Origin: Streptosporangium carneum
GTDB taxonomy: Bacteria > Actinomycetota > Actinomycetes > Streptosporangiales > Streptosporangiaceae
Direction: 5' to 3'
DNA: 64,000 nt
Assembly (NCBI RefSeq): GCF_027922005.1
Contig: NZ_BSEV01000017.1
Span: 62,001 to 126,000 of the forward strand
The notes under the pieces were generated by a model. It saw only the letters and a list, made by a program, of their open reading frames with translations, searched no databases and was not told the DNA's origin. Within the stretch, counting starts at the first letter, position 1. Each line of letters opens with the position of its first letter. Positions 51,946 through 61,636 of the stretch are shown piece after piece. Made by a program: the position numbers and the translations under genes.

Positions 51946-53606
51946 TTGGGCACATTCGCCGAGATCGTGCGCTCGCGGGCCGATGACGAGCACATCGGTC
52001 TCCGCTTCGGTGACGAGTCGTGGACCTGGGCCCAGGTGGTCCAGGAGAGCGCCGACCGGGCAGCCGCGCTCCGGCGGTTCGGCAAGCCGGACGGCCGGCC
52101 GCACATCGGGGTGCTGCTGGAGAACGTCCCCGACTACGTGTTCTGGATCGGGGCGGCGGCGCTGAGCGGCGCGGTCGTCGTCGGGATCAACCCGACCAGG
52201 CGCGGCGAGGAGATGGCCCACGACATCCGGCACACCGACTGCGACCTGATCATCACCGAGGATCGCCTGGCAGGCCTGCTCGAGGGCCTCGACCACGGAG
52301 TGCCTGCCGACGCCGTGCTCAACGTCGACAGCGCGGCCTATCGAAGCCTCGTCGAGGAACACCGCGGCGCCGGCCTCCCCGATCGCCTCCCCCCTGCGGA
52401 GGCGATCCTGCTGCTGCTCTTCAGCTCCGGCTCCACCGGCGCGCCGAAGGCGGTGATCTGCTCCCAGGGCCGGCTCGGGTTCCTCGCCGAGACGCTCGCC
52501 GTCCGCACGGAGCTCACCCGCGACTCCGTGAGCTACCTGTGCATGCCGCTCTTCCACGGCAACTCGGCGATGATGAACCTGGCGCCGGCGACGCTGACGG
52601 GCGCCACCGTCTGCCTGGCCCGCAAGTTCTCCGCGTCCGGCTTCGTCCGCGACGTCCACCGGTACGGCGCCACCTTCGTCACTACGTCGGCCGGGCCCTG
52701 TCCTACGTGCTGGCGCAGCCGCAGGACGAGCGGGACCGCGACAGCAGCCTGCGGTTCGCCATCGGCACCGAGGCGTCGGCGTCCGACGTCGCGAGGTTCT
52801 CCGCCCGCTTCGGCTGCCGGGTCTCGGAGGGGTACGGGCTCAGTGAGGGCGTCCTGCGGATCAACCGGACCCCGGACAGCCCGCCCGACTCCCTGGGCCT
52901 GCCCGTGGCGGGCGTGGACGTCCGCGTGATGAACGAGGAGACAGGCCAGGAGTGCCCCCGCGTCGAACGCGACGAGCGCGGAAGGCTGCTCAACGCCGAG
53001 GCCGCCATCGGGCAGATGGTGGCGCTCGGCAAGGCGTCGGCCTTCGAGGGCTACTACGACAACCCGGGAGCGCAGGCGGAACGCGTCCGGGGCGACGACT
53101 TCTGGACGGGCGACCTCGCCTACCGCGACGCCGACGGGTTCTTCTACTTCGCCGGCCGTTCCTCCGACTGGCTGCGGGTCGACAGTGAGAACTTCTCCAC
53201 CGTGCCGGTGGAGCGGCTCCTGGAGCGCTGGCCGGACATCACGGTGGCGCTGGTCTACGCGGTGCCCGACCCGCGCACCGGCGACCAGGTGATGTGCACG
53301 GTCCAGATGCGGCCCGGCGTCGCGTTCGACCCGGACGCCCTCACCCGCTTCCTGGACGAGCAGCCCGACCTGGGCACCAAGTGGCGTCCGCGTTTCGTCC
53401 GGGTGGTCGACGAGGTGCCCACCACCGGCAACAGCAAGTCCGCCAAGATCTTGCTGCGCCGGGCCGCGTGGCAGACCTCCGACCCGGTGTTCTGCCGTTC
53501 CGGCGCCGAGACCGCCTACCGCCCGCTGGACCAGGAAGGACGCGAGCGGCTCGAGAAGGAGTTCGCGCAGCACGGCCGCACCGCGTTCCTGCCCGCGCCG
53601 CGGTGA
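51946..53606 (+). pseudogene. Acyl-CoA synthetase, FadD17-like, with a frameshift
   Basis: The two halves read as one adenylating enzyme: GVLLENVPDYVFWIGAAALS and the AMP-binding LLFSSGSTGAPKAVICSQG in the first frame, then LRFAIGTEASASDVARFSAR, EGYGLSEG, WTGDLAYRDADGFFYFAGR and the C-terminal Lys region TTGNSKSAKI in the second. The frames join near 52682, where a single missing base turns the expected FVTYVGRALSYVL out of frame. It is either a recent mutation or a sequencing error. I prefer the TTG at 51946 (after GGAAGG); an ATG at 51913 is possible. Long-chain or steroid-acyl activation is likely. Confidence 0.78.
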
Positions 53607-53608
53607 CG

Positions 53609-54526
53609 TCAGGAGACGATCTCGGCCGTCGCGTAGCTGAGGACGGGTGCGCCGTCCCGCTCGGGGCAGGTCGCCTCGAGGGTGAGGCGGTCGCCGTCAC
53701 GCCACACCGAGGTGCGGAGCGTCTGGCCGGGATGGATCGACCCGGCGAACCGCGCGCTCAGGCTCCGCAGCCGGACGGCGTCGCCGTCGAGAAGGTCGTC
53801 GACGACCGCCTTCGCGACGATGCCGTAGGAGGCGAGCCCGTGCAGGATGGGGCTGGCGAACCCGGCCGCCCTCGCGAACTCGGGGTCGGCGTGCAACGGG
53901 TTCAGATCACCGTTGAGCCGGTAGAGCAGCGCCTGGTCCGTCGTCGTCGGAGAGTCGAGCACGTGATCCGGTTCACGCCCTGGCGCGGCCCAGACCTGCT
54001 GCGGCCCGGGCTCCCCGCCGAACCCTCCCTCGCCGCGCGCCCAGATCTGCATCTCCGTGCTCCACAGGGGGGTGCCGTCCGGATCCGCGGCCGTGTGCTC
54101 GAGCACGATCACGGCCGCCTTGCCCTTGTCCCAGAGGTGCGCCACGCGAGTCGTGAGCGTCGCCGTGCCCGCCACCGGCAGTGCCCTGTGCACGGTGAGC
54201 GACTGACCGGCGTGCAGGATCCGGCGCAGGTCGACGTCGACCCCGGGCAACCTCATCGCGGGGGCGGGGCCGTCCCCGGCGGAGACGCCCTGTCCGGCGA
54301 CCATGGCGAAGGTCGGGAGCACCTGGAGGTCGCGCTCGAAGGTGTAGCGCGGCTCCGGATCGGCCATGATGTCCCCCGCGGCGTTTCCCTCAGTGTTCCC
54401 CGCGGTGTTCCTCGTGTTCCGTCCCGCCCCGAGCGACAGGTGATACAGCAGCACGTCCCGGCGGGTCCAACGCAGTTCGCGTGTGGACGGCGGGGCGCAC
54501 AGCACGGTGGCGACGTCGATGGGCAT
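53609..54526 (-). CDS. MaoC-type (R)-enoyl-CoA hydratase, double hotdog
   Basis: The 305-residue protein has an N-terminal hotdog half and a C-terminal MaoC half with the catalytic hydratase-2 motif GDLNPLHADPEFARAAGFAS followed by PILHGL. It resembles the hydratase part of 17-beta-HSD type 4 / Hsd4B, which hydrates steroid enoyl-CoA. Residues 35-52 are an Asn/Thr/Gly repeat region (GRNTRNTAGNTEGNAAGD) absent from the family core. It is divergent from the SDR gene, with which it would complete hydration and oxidation. Confidence 0.82.
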   Translation of the reverse strand: MPIDVATVLCAPPSTRELRWTRRDVLLYHLSLGAGRNTRNTAGNTEGNAAGDIMADPEPRYTFERDLQVLPTFAMVAGQGVSAGDGPAPAMRLPGVDVDLRRILHAGQSLTVHRALPVAGTATLTTRVAHLWDKGKAAVIVLEHTAADPDGTPLWSTEMQIWARGEGGFGGEPGPQQVWAAPGREPDHVLDSPTTTDQALLYRLNGDLNPLHADPEFARAAGFASPILHGLASYGIVAKAVVDDLLDGDAVRLRSLSARFAGSIHPGQTLRTSVWRDGDRLTLEATCPERDGAPVLSYATAEIVS

Positions 54527-54744
54527 CTCTGGGACTCCGTTCCGGACGCTGGATCCGACGCGATCTCTGCCAGGTCTCGGCGGCATGATGCCCGGGCCGT
54601 CGCCGCCTTGCCCGCGGCGGTCCCACTGGATGGTGAACGACGGCGAACAGGGCGTCCTCCGGTCCCGCCCGGCGGAGACGACGGGACCTGCGGCCCCTGG
54701 CCTTCGACGCCCGCGGAGACGGACGTCCGAGGCCGCCCCCCCCG

Positions 54745-54778
54745 CACGAGTCACCGACAAACCACGAGTCACCGACAA
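54745..54778 (+). repeat. Direct repeat in the SDR leader
   Basis: CACGAGTCACCGACAA occurs at 54745-54760 and 54763-54778, an 18-bp period, immediately upstream of the AAGGAG of the SDR gene. It may be a regulator site or a simple duplication. Confidence 0.6.
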
Positions 54779-54790
54779 GAAGGAGTGGAA

Positions 54791-55714
54791 ATGGACAGCA
54801 CGGATCTCACGGGCCGCACGGCCATCGTGACCGGAGCCGGTGCGGGCCTCGGGCGCGCCGAGGCGTTGGCACTGGCGGCCAGGGGCGCGAGCGTGGTCGT
54901 CAACGACATGAACGACGCGGCCGACGCCGTGGTGCGGGAGATCGAGGCCGCGGGCGGCAGGGCGGTCGCGGTCAAGGGCGACGTCGGCGACTGGTCGCTC
55001 GGGGAGGTCCTCGTAAACGCCGCGGTGGACGCCTTCGGAGGTCTCGACATCCTCGTCAACAACGCCGGCGTCGTGCGCGACGCCATGCTGTTCAACCTCA
55101 CCGAGCGGCAGTGGGACGACGTGATCCGCGTCCACCTCAAGGGACACGCGTCCGTCTCCCGCACCGCGGCCGCGCACTGGCGCACCGCCTCGAAGGCCAG
55201 GGGCGGCCCGGTCCACGGACGCGTGATCAACACGGCGTCCGAGGCGTTCCTCTTCGGCGGGGCCGGCCAGTCGAACTACGCGGCGGCCAAGGCCGGCATC
55301 GTCGCCCTCACCCTGTCGACCGGGCGGGGGCTGAGCCGCTACGGCGTCACCGCGAACGCGATCTGCCCGCGGGCCCGCACCGCCATGACGTCGAACGTGT
55401 TCGCCGAGGCCGCCGACGGCGACGGGCTCGACATCCTCGCACCGGAGCGGGTCGCCGCCTTCGTCTCCTATCTCGCCTCGCCGGCCTCGGCCGAGATCGA
55501 CTGCCAGGTCTTCGTCGTGTACGGGGACATGGTGGCGCTGATGGCGGCGCCGACGGTCGAGGCCACGTTCACCGCGGGGTCCGGAACGTTCACCGTCGAG
55601 GAGCTCGACGCCCGGCTCGGGCCGTACTTCTCGGGCCGGCCGCGCGAACGGACCTACTCGGCTCGCAGCATCGCCGAGCTCGACACGACCGGGGTGGAGA
55701 ACATCGCCCGGTGA
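54791..55714 (+). CDS. SDR 3-hydroxyacyl-CoA dehydrogenase, Hsd4A-like
   Basis: The 307-residue SDR has TGAGAGLG cofactor binding, VVNDMND (acidic, suggesting NAD), NNAG, and catalytic Ser in INTASEAFLFG and Tyr/Lys in SNYAAAKAG. Its length and pattern match the dehydrogenase part of multifunctional enzyme type 2 (17-beta-HSD4), used for bulky side chains. AAGGAG precedes the ATG at seven bases or fewer. It sits beside the MaoC hydratase. Confidence 0.85.
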   Translation: MDSTDLTGRTAIVTGAGAGLGRAEALALAARGASVVVNDMNDAADAVVREIEAAGGRAVAVKGDVGDWSLGEVLVNAAVDAFGGLDILVNNAGVVRDAMLFNLTERQWDDVIRVHLKGHASVSRTAAAHWRTASKARGGPVHGRVINTASEAFLFGGAGQSNYAAAKAGIVALTLSTGRGLSRYGVTANAICPRARTAMTSNVFAEAADGDGLDILAPERVAAFVSYLASPASAEIDCQVFVVYGDMVALMAAPTVEATFTAGSGTFTVEELDARLGPYFSGRPRERTYSARSIAELDTTGVENIAR

Positions 55715-55736
55715 GCCCGAGGGCCGACGATTGTTG

Positions 55737-55750
55737 AGCAAGTGCTAGGT
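55737..55750. promoter_or_regulatory. CAAGnnCTTG operator-like site D
   Basis: AGCAAGTGCTAGGT fits AnCAAGnnCTTGnT with one mismatch (CTAG for CTTG). Extended, TTGAGCAAGTGCTAG matches the reverse complement of site B at 13 of 15 bases. It is 35 bp upstream of the IclR start. Confidence 0.5.
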
Positions 55751-55784
55751 TGGTTGCCATGGAGGTCCGTACAGGGGGCACGCG

Positions 55785-56645
55785 ATGACGACGACGCACA
55801 GTGATCCCGAGGTGGTCCAGGCCCGGCCGGATGCCCGGCCCGGTGTCGTGACACGTGTGACGCAGATCCTCGACGTCTTCTTCATGGGGCCGGAGCGCAT
55901 GCTGCTCAACGACGTCGCGAAGGCGACCGGTCTCCCCCGGTCCACCGCGTCCCGGATCCTCGGCCAGCTGGTGGACCGGCAGTGGCTCGAGCACGACGCC
56001 CACGGCTACCGGCTCGCCCCCCGGGTACGTGGCGTGGCCTCACCGGGCGGCGACCACGGAGACCTCCGTCGCGCGGCCGCCACGGCCCTCAACGACCTGC
56101 ACCTGGCCACCGGCGCCGTCGCCCACCTCAGCGTGCTGGAGGGGATGCGCGTCCACTACCTGGACAAGATCGGTGGCGCCGCCGCCGCTTCTGTCCCGTC
56201 CGGCGTCGGGACCCGGGTGCTCGCCGACCTGACGGTGAGCGGCCGCACGCTCCTCGCCTGTCTGGCTCCCGAGTACGTCGACAGACTGATGGCGTTCGCC
56301 GCCGGCCCGCAGCACGGCGGCGGACGGGACCTCGCCCGGCTGCACGGACACCTCAACTGGATCCGGCGGCGGCGCGGCCTCGCCTTCGTCGACGCCGCGC
56401 GCTGCCCGCTGGGCATCGGCGCCGTCGCGGCCCCGATCATCGGGCCCGACGGCGCGGTGGCGGCCATCTCCGTGGCGGGTCCCGAGCTCCGGCCGGAGAG
56501 CGCCGCGCCCGTGCTGGCCTCCGCGGCCCACCGCACGGCACGGCTCCTCTTCCCCCGCTGGCCGGGAGCCGGCCGATGGCCGGCGGCGTCGCGGCCCACG
56601 CGCGCCGGCGGAGAGTGGCCCGCCCCCCTGCCGAGGGCGCGCTGA
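55785..56645 (+). CDS. IclR-family transcriptional regulator
   Basis: The 286-residue protein has an IclR HTH (MLLNDVAKATGLPRSTASRI, then LGQLVDRQWLE) and the C-terminal effector domain (VAHLSVLEGMRVHYLDKIGG, TVSGRTLLACLAPEY, GAVAAPIIGPDGAVAAISVA). It lies within the beta-oxidation cluster and probably senses an acyl or aromatic intermediate. The last 30 residues are a Pro/Arg tail of no evident function. Confidence 0.86.
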   Translation: MTTTHSDPEVVQARPDARPGVVTRVTQILDVFFMGPERMLLNDVAKATGLPRSTASRILGQLVDRQWLEHDAHGYRLAPRVRGVASPGGDHGDLRRAAATALNDLHLATGAVAHLSVLEGMRVHYLDKIGGAAAASVPSGVGTRVLADLTVSGRTLLACLAPEYVDRLMAFAAGPQHGGGRDLARLHGHLNWIRRRRGLAFVDAARCPLGIGAVAAPIIGPDGAVAAISVAGPELRPESAAPVLASAAHRTARLLFPRWPGAGRWPAASRPTRAGGEWPAPLPRAR

Positions 56646-56670
56646 GGCGGGCAGGCGCGACAGCCGAAAA

Positions 56671-56701
56671 ACGGCGGCCACCCCGTCAGGGTGCCCGCCG
56701 T
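56671..56701. terminator. Terminator between IclR and acyl-CoA synthetase genes
   Basis: Thirteen-bp arms ACGGCGGCCACCC and GGGTGCCCGCCGT pair with one mismatch around 5 nt. On the minus strand it is followed by TTTTT, so it is a classical intrinsic terminator for the acyl-CoA synthetase operon, 18 bp after the stop. Confidence 0.75.
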
Positions 56702-56718
56702 CTTACGGCCCGTCCGGC

Positions 56719-58338
56719 TCAGGTCAGCTCGACCTGCCCGCGGTTGACCTTTCCCGTGGCGTTGCGCGGCAGCTCCTCTGTGGTGATCACCCAGCGCGTG
56801 GGCACCTTGTAACGGGCGATCCGGGCACGGGTGTGCTCCCGCAACTCGTCCTCGGTGACCGTCGCACCGGGGGCGACGACCACCACCGCGGCCACCTCCT
56901 CACCGAAGTCGGGGTGCGGAGCGCCGAGAACGATGCATTCGCGAACCGCCGGGTGGGTGCTCAGCCGGTGTTCCACCTCGGCCGGGTAGACGTTCTCGCC
57001 GCCTCGCAGGATCAGGTCCGAACGCCTGCTGGACACCCTCAGACGGCCACCGGTCATGGTTCCGAGGTCGCCGGTGCGAAACCATCGGCGCGGCGCGTTC
57101 GACGCCGCCGTCGCCTCCGGGTTCCGCCAGTAGCCGAGCATCATCTGGGCGCCGCGCAGGCAGATCTCCCCCTCGACGCCGTCGGGCACCGGATCGCCCG
57201 CGCCGTCGCGCACCTCCACCTCCATCGTCGGCACCGGCGCGCCGACGGTCTCGGGATCGGCGAGCAGCTCCGCGGCGGAGGCGAGGGTGGCCGCCGTCGA
57301 CGACTCGGTGAGACCGTAGGTCGTGCCGAGAGAGCCGCCGGCCACCGGAAGCACCTCGCGCAGACGCGCCTTGAGAGCCGGGGACGACGGGGCGCTGCTC
57401 ACGGAGACGGTGCGCAGGGAGCCGAGGTCGTACTTCGCGAGGTCTCCGTGCTCGACCAGCCGCGAGAGCATCGTGGGCACCGCGCCCCAGTTGGTGACGC
57501 GCTCCCGCTCTATCAGCCGGAGCACCCGGTCGAGGTCGAACCGGCCGAGGTGGACGACGGCCGTGTCCCCCACGGCCAGCCGTACGACGGCGAGGTTGTG
57601 CAGCGCCGCGATGTGGAACAGCGGTGTGGCGAGCAGGTAGCGGCGGTCCGCCTGCGGTCTGCCCGTCTCGGCCGCGACCGCGTCGTTGAGAAGGTGGAAC
57701 CAGCAGGCGGCGATCACGTTCCGGTGTGAGTGGGTGGCCCCCTTGGGCCACCCGGTCGTGCCGCTGGTGAACAGGATCACCACCGGGTCGTCCTCGTCCA
57801 CCGGCTCGTCGGGCAGTGCCGCGCCGGCGTGCCGGGCGATGAGCGCCGGCACGTCCTCCTCGACGGAGAGCACGGGGATGCCCGGCTCCCCCGCGAGCTC
57901 TCGGCGGACCCGGTCGGCGATCAGGACCTTGGGCTCGGTCAGCTCGAGGCCGTGGTCGATCTCCGGGCCCGCCCACATCGAGTTCATCCCGACCGCGATC
58001 GCCCCGAGCGACACCGCCGCCCAGAATGCGATGATCCACTCCGGGTTGTTGGCCGAGCAGATGGCGACCCGGTCGCCCTTGCCCACGCCGTACTCGTCGC
58101 GCAGAGCCGTGCCGAGGGCGGCCACGGCCGCGTGGTGCTCGGCGTAGGTGAGCCTGCCGTTCTCGGTGACGAGGTACTCACGGCCGCCGAACCCGGCCGA
58201 GGCCCGCAGCAGTTCGCCGAGGGAGCGCTGCCGGTGGGCGAAGACCTCCATTCGCTCGCCGAGCACCTCTTCGACGCGGATCTCGAACGCTGAGCCGGGT
58301 GCGGTGAGCCGTGCCACCGCCTCGTCGCGGGTGGTCAT
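56719..58338 (-). CDS. Acyl-CoA synthetase (FadD-type)
   Basis: The 539-residue ANL-superfamily ligase has the phosphate loop ILFTSGTTGWPKGATHSHRN, the GTTYGLTES motif, WFRTGDLGTM, and the C-terminal catalytic Lys in LPRNATGKVNRG. It is the last gene of the minus-strand operon. Its context suggests activation of a steroid-derived or bulky carboxylate. Similar proteins include FadD3 and FadD19, but I cannot separate these by eye. Confidence 0.88.
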   Translation of the reverse strand: MTTRDEAVARLTAPGSAFEIRVEEVLGERMEVFAHRQRSLGELLRASAGFGGREYLVTENGRLTYAEHHAAVAALGTALRDEYGVGKGDRVAICSANNPEWIIAFWAAVSLGAIAVGMNSMWAGPEIDHGLELTEPKVLIADRVRRELAGEPGIPVLSVEEDVPALIARHAGAALPDEPVDEDDPVVILFTSGTTGWPKGATHSHRNVIAACWFHLLNDAVAAETGRPQADRRYLLATPLFHIAALHNLAVVRLAVGDTAVVHLGRFDLDRVLRLIERERVTNWGAVPTMLSRLVEHGDLAKYDLGSLRTVSVSSAPSSPALKARLREVLPVAGGSLGTTYGLTESSTAATLASAAELLADPETVGAPVPTMEVEVRDGAGDPVPDGVEGEICLRGAQMMLGYWRNPEATAASNAPRRWFRTGDLGTMTGGRLRVSSRRSDLILRGGENVYPAEVEHRLSTHPAVRECIVLGAPHPDFGEEVAAVVVVAPGATVTEDELREHTRARIARYKVPTRWVITTEELPRNATGKVNRGQVELT

Positions 58339-58424
58339 ACGTCGCGTTCCTCCTGTCAGGTCGTGCCGGCGCGGCCGTCATCGGACGACACTCCGCCCGC
58401 ACCGGTCATGAAGCCGCGGGCGTG

Positions 58425-59117
58425 TCACCGATGGGACCGCGCCAGGACTCGCTCGATCTCGACGAACAGGCCGCGGGCCTCGACGGTGCGGCGTCCCTCG
58501 TGCTCGATCCAGCCTTCGGCGACGGTCTTGCGCCCGGAGATCTCCACGATCCGCGACCGCAACGTCAGCGGCTCGTCGAGCGGAGTCCGGTGCAGGTAAC
58601 GCAGCTCGAGAGTGGCGGTGACCGACCGCCTGCCCCGCGCCTGCATCAGGATGCCGAGCATGCAGTCCATCAGGCCGGCGCTGAAGCCGCCGTGGAGTAT
58701 GTCCGGCGGCCCCTCGTGCAGGGCGTTGGGGGTGAGCCGTGCCGTGGCGCCGTCCTCGTCGAGGTGGACCTCGAGGGGAATGCCGAGCGGGTTGTACGCG
58801 AACAGCGGCCACGGACGGTCCGGCCCGGCGGAGCGGGCCGCGGCGGGCCCGTCGAACGGCGCGCGGACCACCCGGGGGCGGACCCGCTCGCCGAGCATCC
58901 GGGCGACCTCGGTCAGGACGCGCTCGGCCGCCCGCATCTCCGCCACGTCCATGTCGGTCACGGAGGCCGCGAGCATCACCTTCCGGGTCGCGGCGACCAG
59001 GTCGGCCGAGGCCTGACGCCGCTCGGGCGTCATGTCGCCGATCATGCCGCCGACCGTGTCGCCGGCAGTGTCGCCGACGGCGTCGCCGCTCATGCCCTCG
59101 GTCGTGCCGTCGCTCAT
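58425..59117 (-). CDS. PaaI-like hotdog thioesterase
   Basis: The 230-residue protein has a PaaI/4HBT-type hotdog core: PPDILHGGFSAGLMDCMLGI is the active-site helix, followed by TATLELRYLHRTPLDEPLTL. A unique N-terminal repeat (GDAVGDTAGDTVGGMIGD) and about 80 helical residues precede it. It probably hydrolyses stalled acyl-CoA intermediates to free CoA. Confidence 0.8.
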   Translation of the reverse strand: MSDGTTEGMSGDAVGDTAGDTVGGMIGDMTPERRQASADLVAATRKVMLAASVTDMDVAEMRAAERVLTEVARMLGERVRPRVVRAPFDGPAAARSAGPDRPWPLFAYNPLGIPLEVHLDEDGATARLTPNALHEGPPDILHGGFSAGLMDCMLGILMQARGRRSVTATLELRYLHRTPLDEPLTLRSRIVEISGRKTVAEGWIEHEGRRTVEARGLFVEIERVLARSHR

Positions 59118-59202
59118 GTCGCGTCGCTCCGCGCGGAGGCCGCCGCCGGCGCCCGCGTGGCGAGCGGCGCCCCGGGAACGGGAGGAGCGGGCGCCCGCCG
59201 GT

Positions 59203-60333
59203 TCACGCGGGCGCCCCGATGGCGCCGCCGTTCTCCAGCGCGTCGCCGAGCTCGGCGGCCACCGCGTCCGCGCCGCCCAGCGAGAACGCGATCTGGCGGC
59301 CCCAGAGGAAGTAACGGTGAATCGGGTAGTCGACGTCGGCCCCGATGCCGCCGTGCAGGTGCTGCGTGGCGTGCACGACCCGCAGCCCGCCCCGGGACGC
59401 CCACCACTTGGCCACGAGCGTCGCGGCCTCCGCCTGCTCCTCCTGACCGGTGTCCATCAGCCACGCGGCGCGCTGGACGGTGAGCCGGATGCTCTCGGTG
59501 TCCAGGTAGGCGTCCGCGGCCCGTACGGCCACGGCCTGGTTGGTGGACAGCGGCCTGCCGAACTGGACCCGCTCGGAGGTGTACGCCGCGGTCATCCGCA
59601 GCGCCTCCTCGCACACGCCGAGCTGGACCGCGGACAGCGCCAGCCGGGCGCGCCGCCGGATCCACCGCGCGATCTCGGCGCCGTCACCGGGCAGTACGTC
59701 CGCGGCCCGTGCCACGGCTCCGTCGAAGCGGACGGCGGCATGGCTCTCACGGCTGGTGACGTGCGCCGCGGTGACCTCCACACCCGGCTGACCGGTCGAG
59801 ACGATCATGACCGTGACCTCGCCGGACGCGACGCGGGCCGGCACGACGATCGCGGCGGCGGCCTCGGCGCCGGGGACGGCGGCCAGGTCGCCCCTGAGCG
59901 TCCAGTTCTCGCCGTCCCGCTCCGCCCTGACCGGCCAGGACTCGCCGGGGGTGCTCTCGAACGCGCCGGTCAGGATCACCGAGCCGTCCAGCACACCGGG
60001 CAGCCACCGCTCGGCCTGCTCGGCGGAGCCGAACCTGGCGAGGGGCAGGGCGGCCATGCTCAGCGTGGCCCACAGCGGCACCGGGGCCACCCGGCGACCC
60101 TGCTGCTCCAGCAGGGTCACCAGCCCGAGCATGCCCATGCCGGCGCCGCCCGCCTCCTCGGGCAGCGGGATCCCGAGGACACCGGCCTCGGCCAGAACCG
60201 ACCACAGCCGCCGGTCGATCCCTCCTTCGGAGATCTCGACCTCACGCACCCGGTCCACCGACGCCAGGTCCCCGAAGATCTTCTCGGTCAGGCTCCGGAC
60301 CGCTCGCAGGTCGTCGTCGAGTTCGAAGTCCAT
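59203..60333 (-). CDS. Acyl-CoA dehydrogenase, short subunit
   Basis: The 376-residue flavoprotein shows the ACAD fold with LALSAVQLGVCEEALRMTAA, YTSERVQFGRPLSTNQAV and QHLHGGIGADVDYPIHRYF. It lies 25 bp after another short ACAD gene. In actinobacterial steroid catabolism such adjacent genes encode the two halves of alpha2-beta2 dehydrogenases (FadE26-27, FadE28-29). That this pair works so is inference from arrangement. Confidence 0.87.
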   Translation of the reverse strand: MDFELDDDLRAVRSLTEKIFGDLASVDRVREVEISEGGIDRRLWSVLAEAGVLGIPLPEEAGGAGMGMLGLVTLLEQQGRRVAPVPLWATLSMAALPLARFGSAEQAERWLPGVLDGSVILTGAFESTPGESWPVRAERDGENWTLRGDLAAVPGAEAAAAIVVPARVASGEVTVMIVSTGQPGVEVTAAHVTSRESHAAVRFDGAVARAADVLPGDGAEIARWIRRRARLALSAVQLGVCEEALRMTAAYTSERVQFGRPLSTNQAVAVRAADAYLDTESIRLTVQRAAWLMDTGQEEQAEAATLVAKWWASRGGLRVVHATQHLHGGIGADVDYPIHRYFLWGRQIAFSLGGADAVAAELGDALENGGAIGAPA

Positions 60334-60358
60334 GTGAATTCCTCCTGCTCTCGGCTGG

Positions 60359-61552
60359 TCACGTGGCGTTCGCGTTGCGCCGGGAGGCCAGCGTCATGCC
60401 CAGGCACTTGGCCGCCACGATCTCCCGCATCACTTCGTTGGTTCCGCCGCCGAAGGTGTTGTTCTGCGCCCGGCGGCCGAGGGTCTCCACCCGGCCCTCC
60501 AGCGCGGCTCCGGGGCTGCCGGGGCGGAGCAGCCCCTGGGCGCCGAGGATCTCCTGCATCATTCCGTAGGCGCTGACCACGGCCTCGGTGCCGAAGACCT
60601 TGGCGGCGGCGGAGTCGCCGCCGCCGAGGGTGTTGGCCGCGACGTCGGCGACCAGCCGCAGGTTCATCAGGTCGGCGGCGCTGAGCAGCGCGTAGACCTC
60701 CGCGAGCTTGCCGCGCACCCACGGCACGTCGAAGAGCCTGCCGTCTCCTGAGCGCTGCCGCTTGGTCCATTCGAGGACCTCGGAGAACAGCTCGTTGGCG
60801 ATGCCGCCGCGGGCCGCCAGGGCCACCCGCTCGTGGTTGAGCTGGTTCGTGATCAGTTTCCAGCCGCCGTTGAGCTCGCCCACGAGGTTGCCGACCGGCA
60901 CCCGGACGTCCTCGTAGTAGGTCGCCGCGGTGCTGATCCCGCCGACGGTGTGGATCTCGGTGACCGAGAAGCCGGGGGCCGTGGTCGGCACCAGGACGAC
61001 GGAGATGCCCATGTGGCGCGGCGCGTCGGGGTCGGTGCGGACGGCCAGCCAGATCCAGTCCGCGTACACGCCGGCGCTGGTGAAGATCTTGTTGCCGTTG
61101 ATCACCAGCTCGTCGCCGTCGAGCCGCGCCCTGGTCTGCAGCGAGGCGAGGTCGGTGCCGGCGTCCGGCTCGGTGTAGCCGATCGCGAAGATGAGCTCGC
61201 CGGCCAGGATCCGCGGCAGGAAGAAGTCCTTCTGCTCCTGGGTCCCGTGCTTCATCAGGGCCGGGGCGACCGTGTTCAGGGTGACCAGGGACAGCGGCGC
61301 GTTGGCCCGGATGACCTCGTCGTAGAAGACGTAGAGGGCCTCGGGGTCCTCACCGCGCCCGCCGTACTCCGTGGGCCAGCCCAGGCCGAGCCAGCCGTCC
61401 TTGCCCATCTGGCGCAGGATCCGGTCGAACGTCGGCCCGCCCTCGGTCTGGTCCACCAGGTCACGGCGGTCCTCCTCGTCGATGAGGCCGGCGAAGTACT
61501 CGCGCAGTTCCCCGCGCAGGGCTCTGGACTCCGGAGAAAGGTCCGGGTGCAT
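60359..61552 (-). CDS. Acyl-CoA dehydrogenase, partner subunit
   Basis: The 397-residue ACAD has AIGYTEPDAGTDLASLQTRA (FAD/substrate loop), FTSAGVYADWIWLAVRTDPD and the C-terminal FGGGTNEVMREIVAAKCLG, which binds FAD at the dimer interface. The ATG at 61552 follows AAAGGAG at nine bases; the frame stays open 20 codons further upstream without a better start. It is probably the catalytic or FAD-binding half of a heteromer with the next gene. Confidence 0.88.
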   Translation of the reverse strand: MHPDLSPESRALRGELREYFAGLIDEEDRRDLVDQTEGGPTFDRILRQMGKDGWLGLGWPTEYGGRGEDPEALYVFYDEVIRANAPLSLVTLNTVAPALMKHGTQEQKDFFLPRILAGELIFAIGYTEPDAGTDLASLQTRARLDGDELVINGNKIFTSAGVYADWIWLAVRTDPDAPRHMGISVVLVPTTAPGFSVTEIHTVGGISTAATYYEDVRVPVGNLVGELNGGWKLITNQLNHERVALAARGGIANELFSEVLEWTKRQRSGDGRLFDVPWVRGKLAEVYALLSAADLMNLRLVADVAANTLGGGDSAAAKVFGTEAVVSAYGMMQEILGAQGLLRPGSPGAALEGRVETLGRRAQNNTFGGGTNEVMREIVAAKCLGMTLASRRNANAT

Positions 61553-61636
61553 GGCGTGCAACTCCTTTGTGCGACGGTCGGGACAGGTCGGGCCGACACG
61601 GTGACCTGTCATGGCGTGGGGCCGCGCGGGCCCGGC

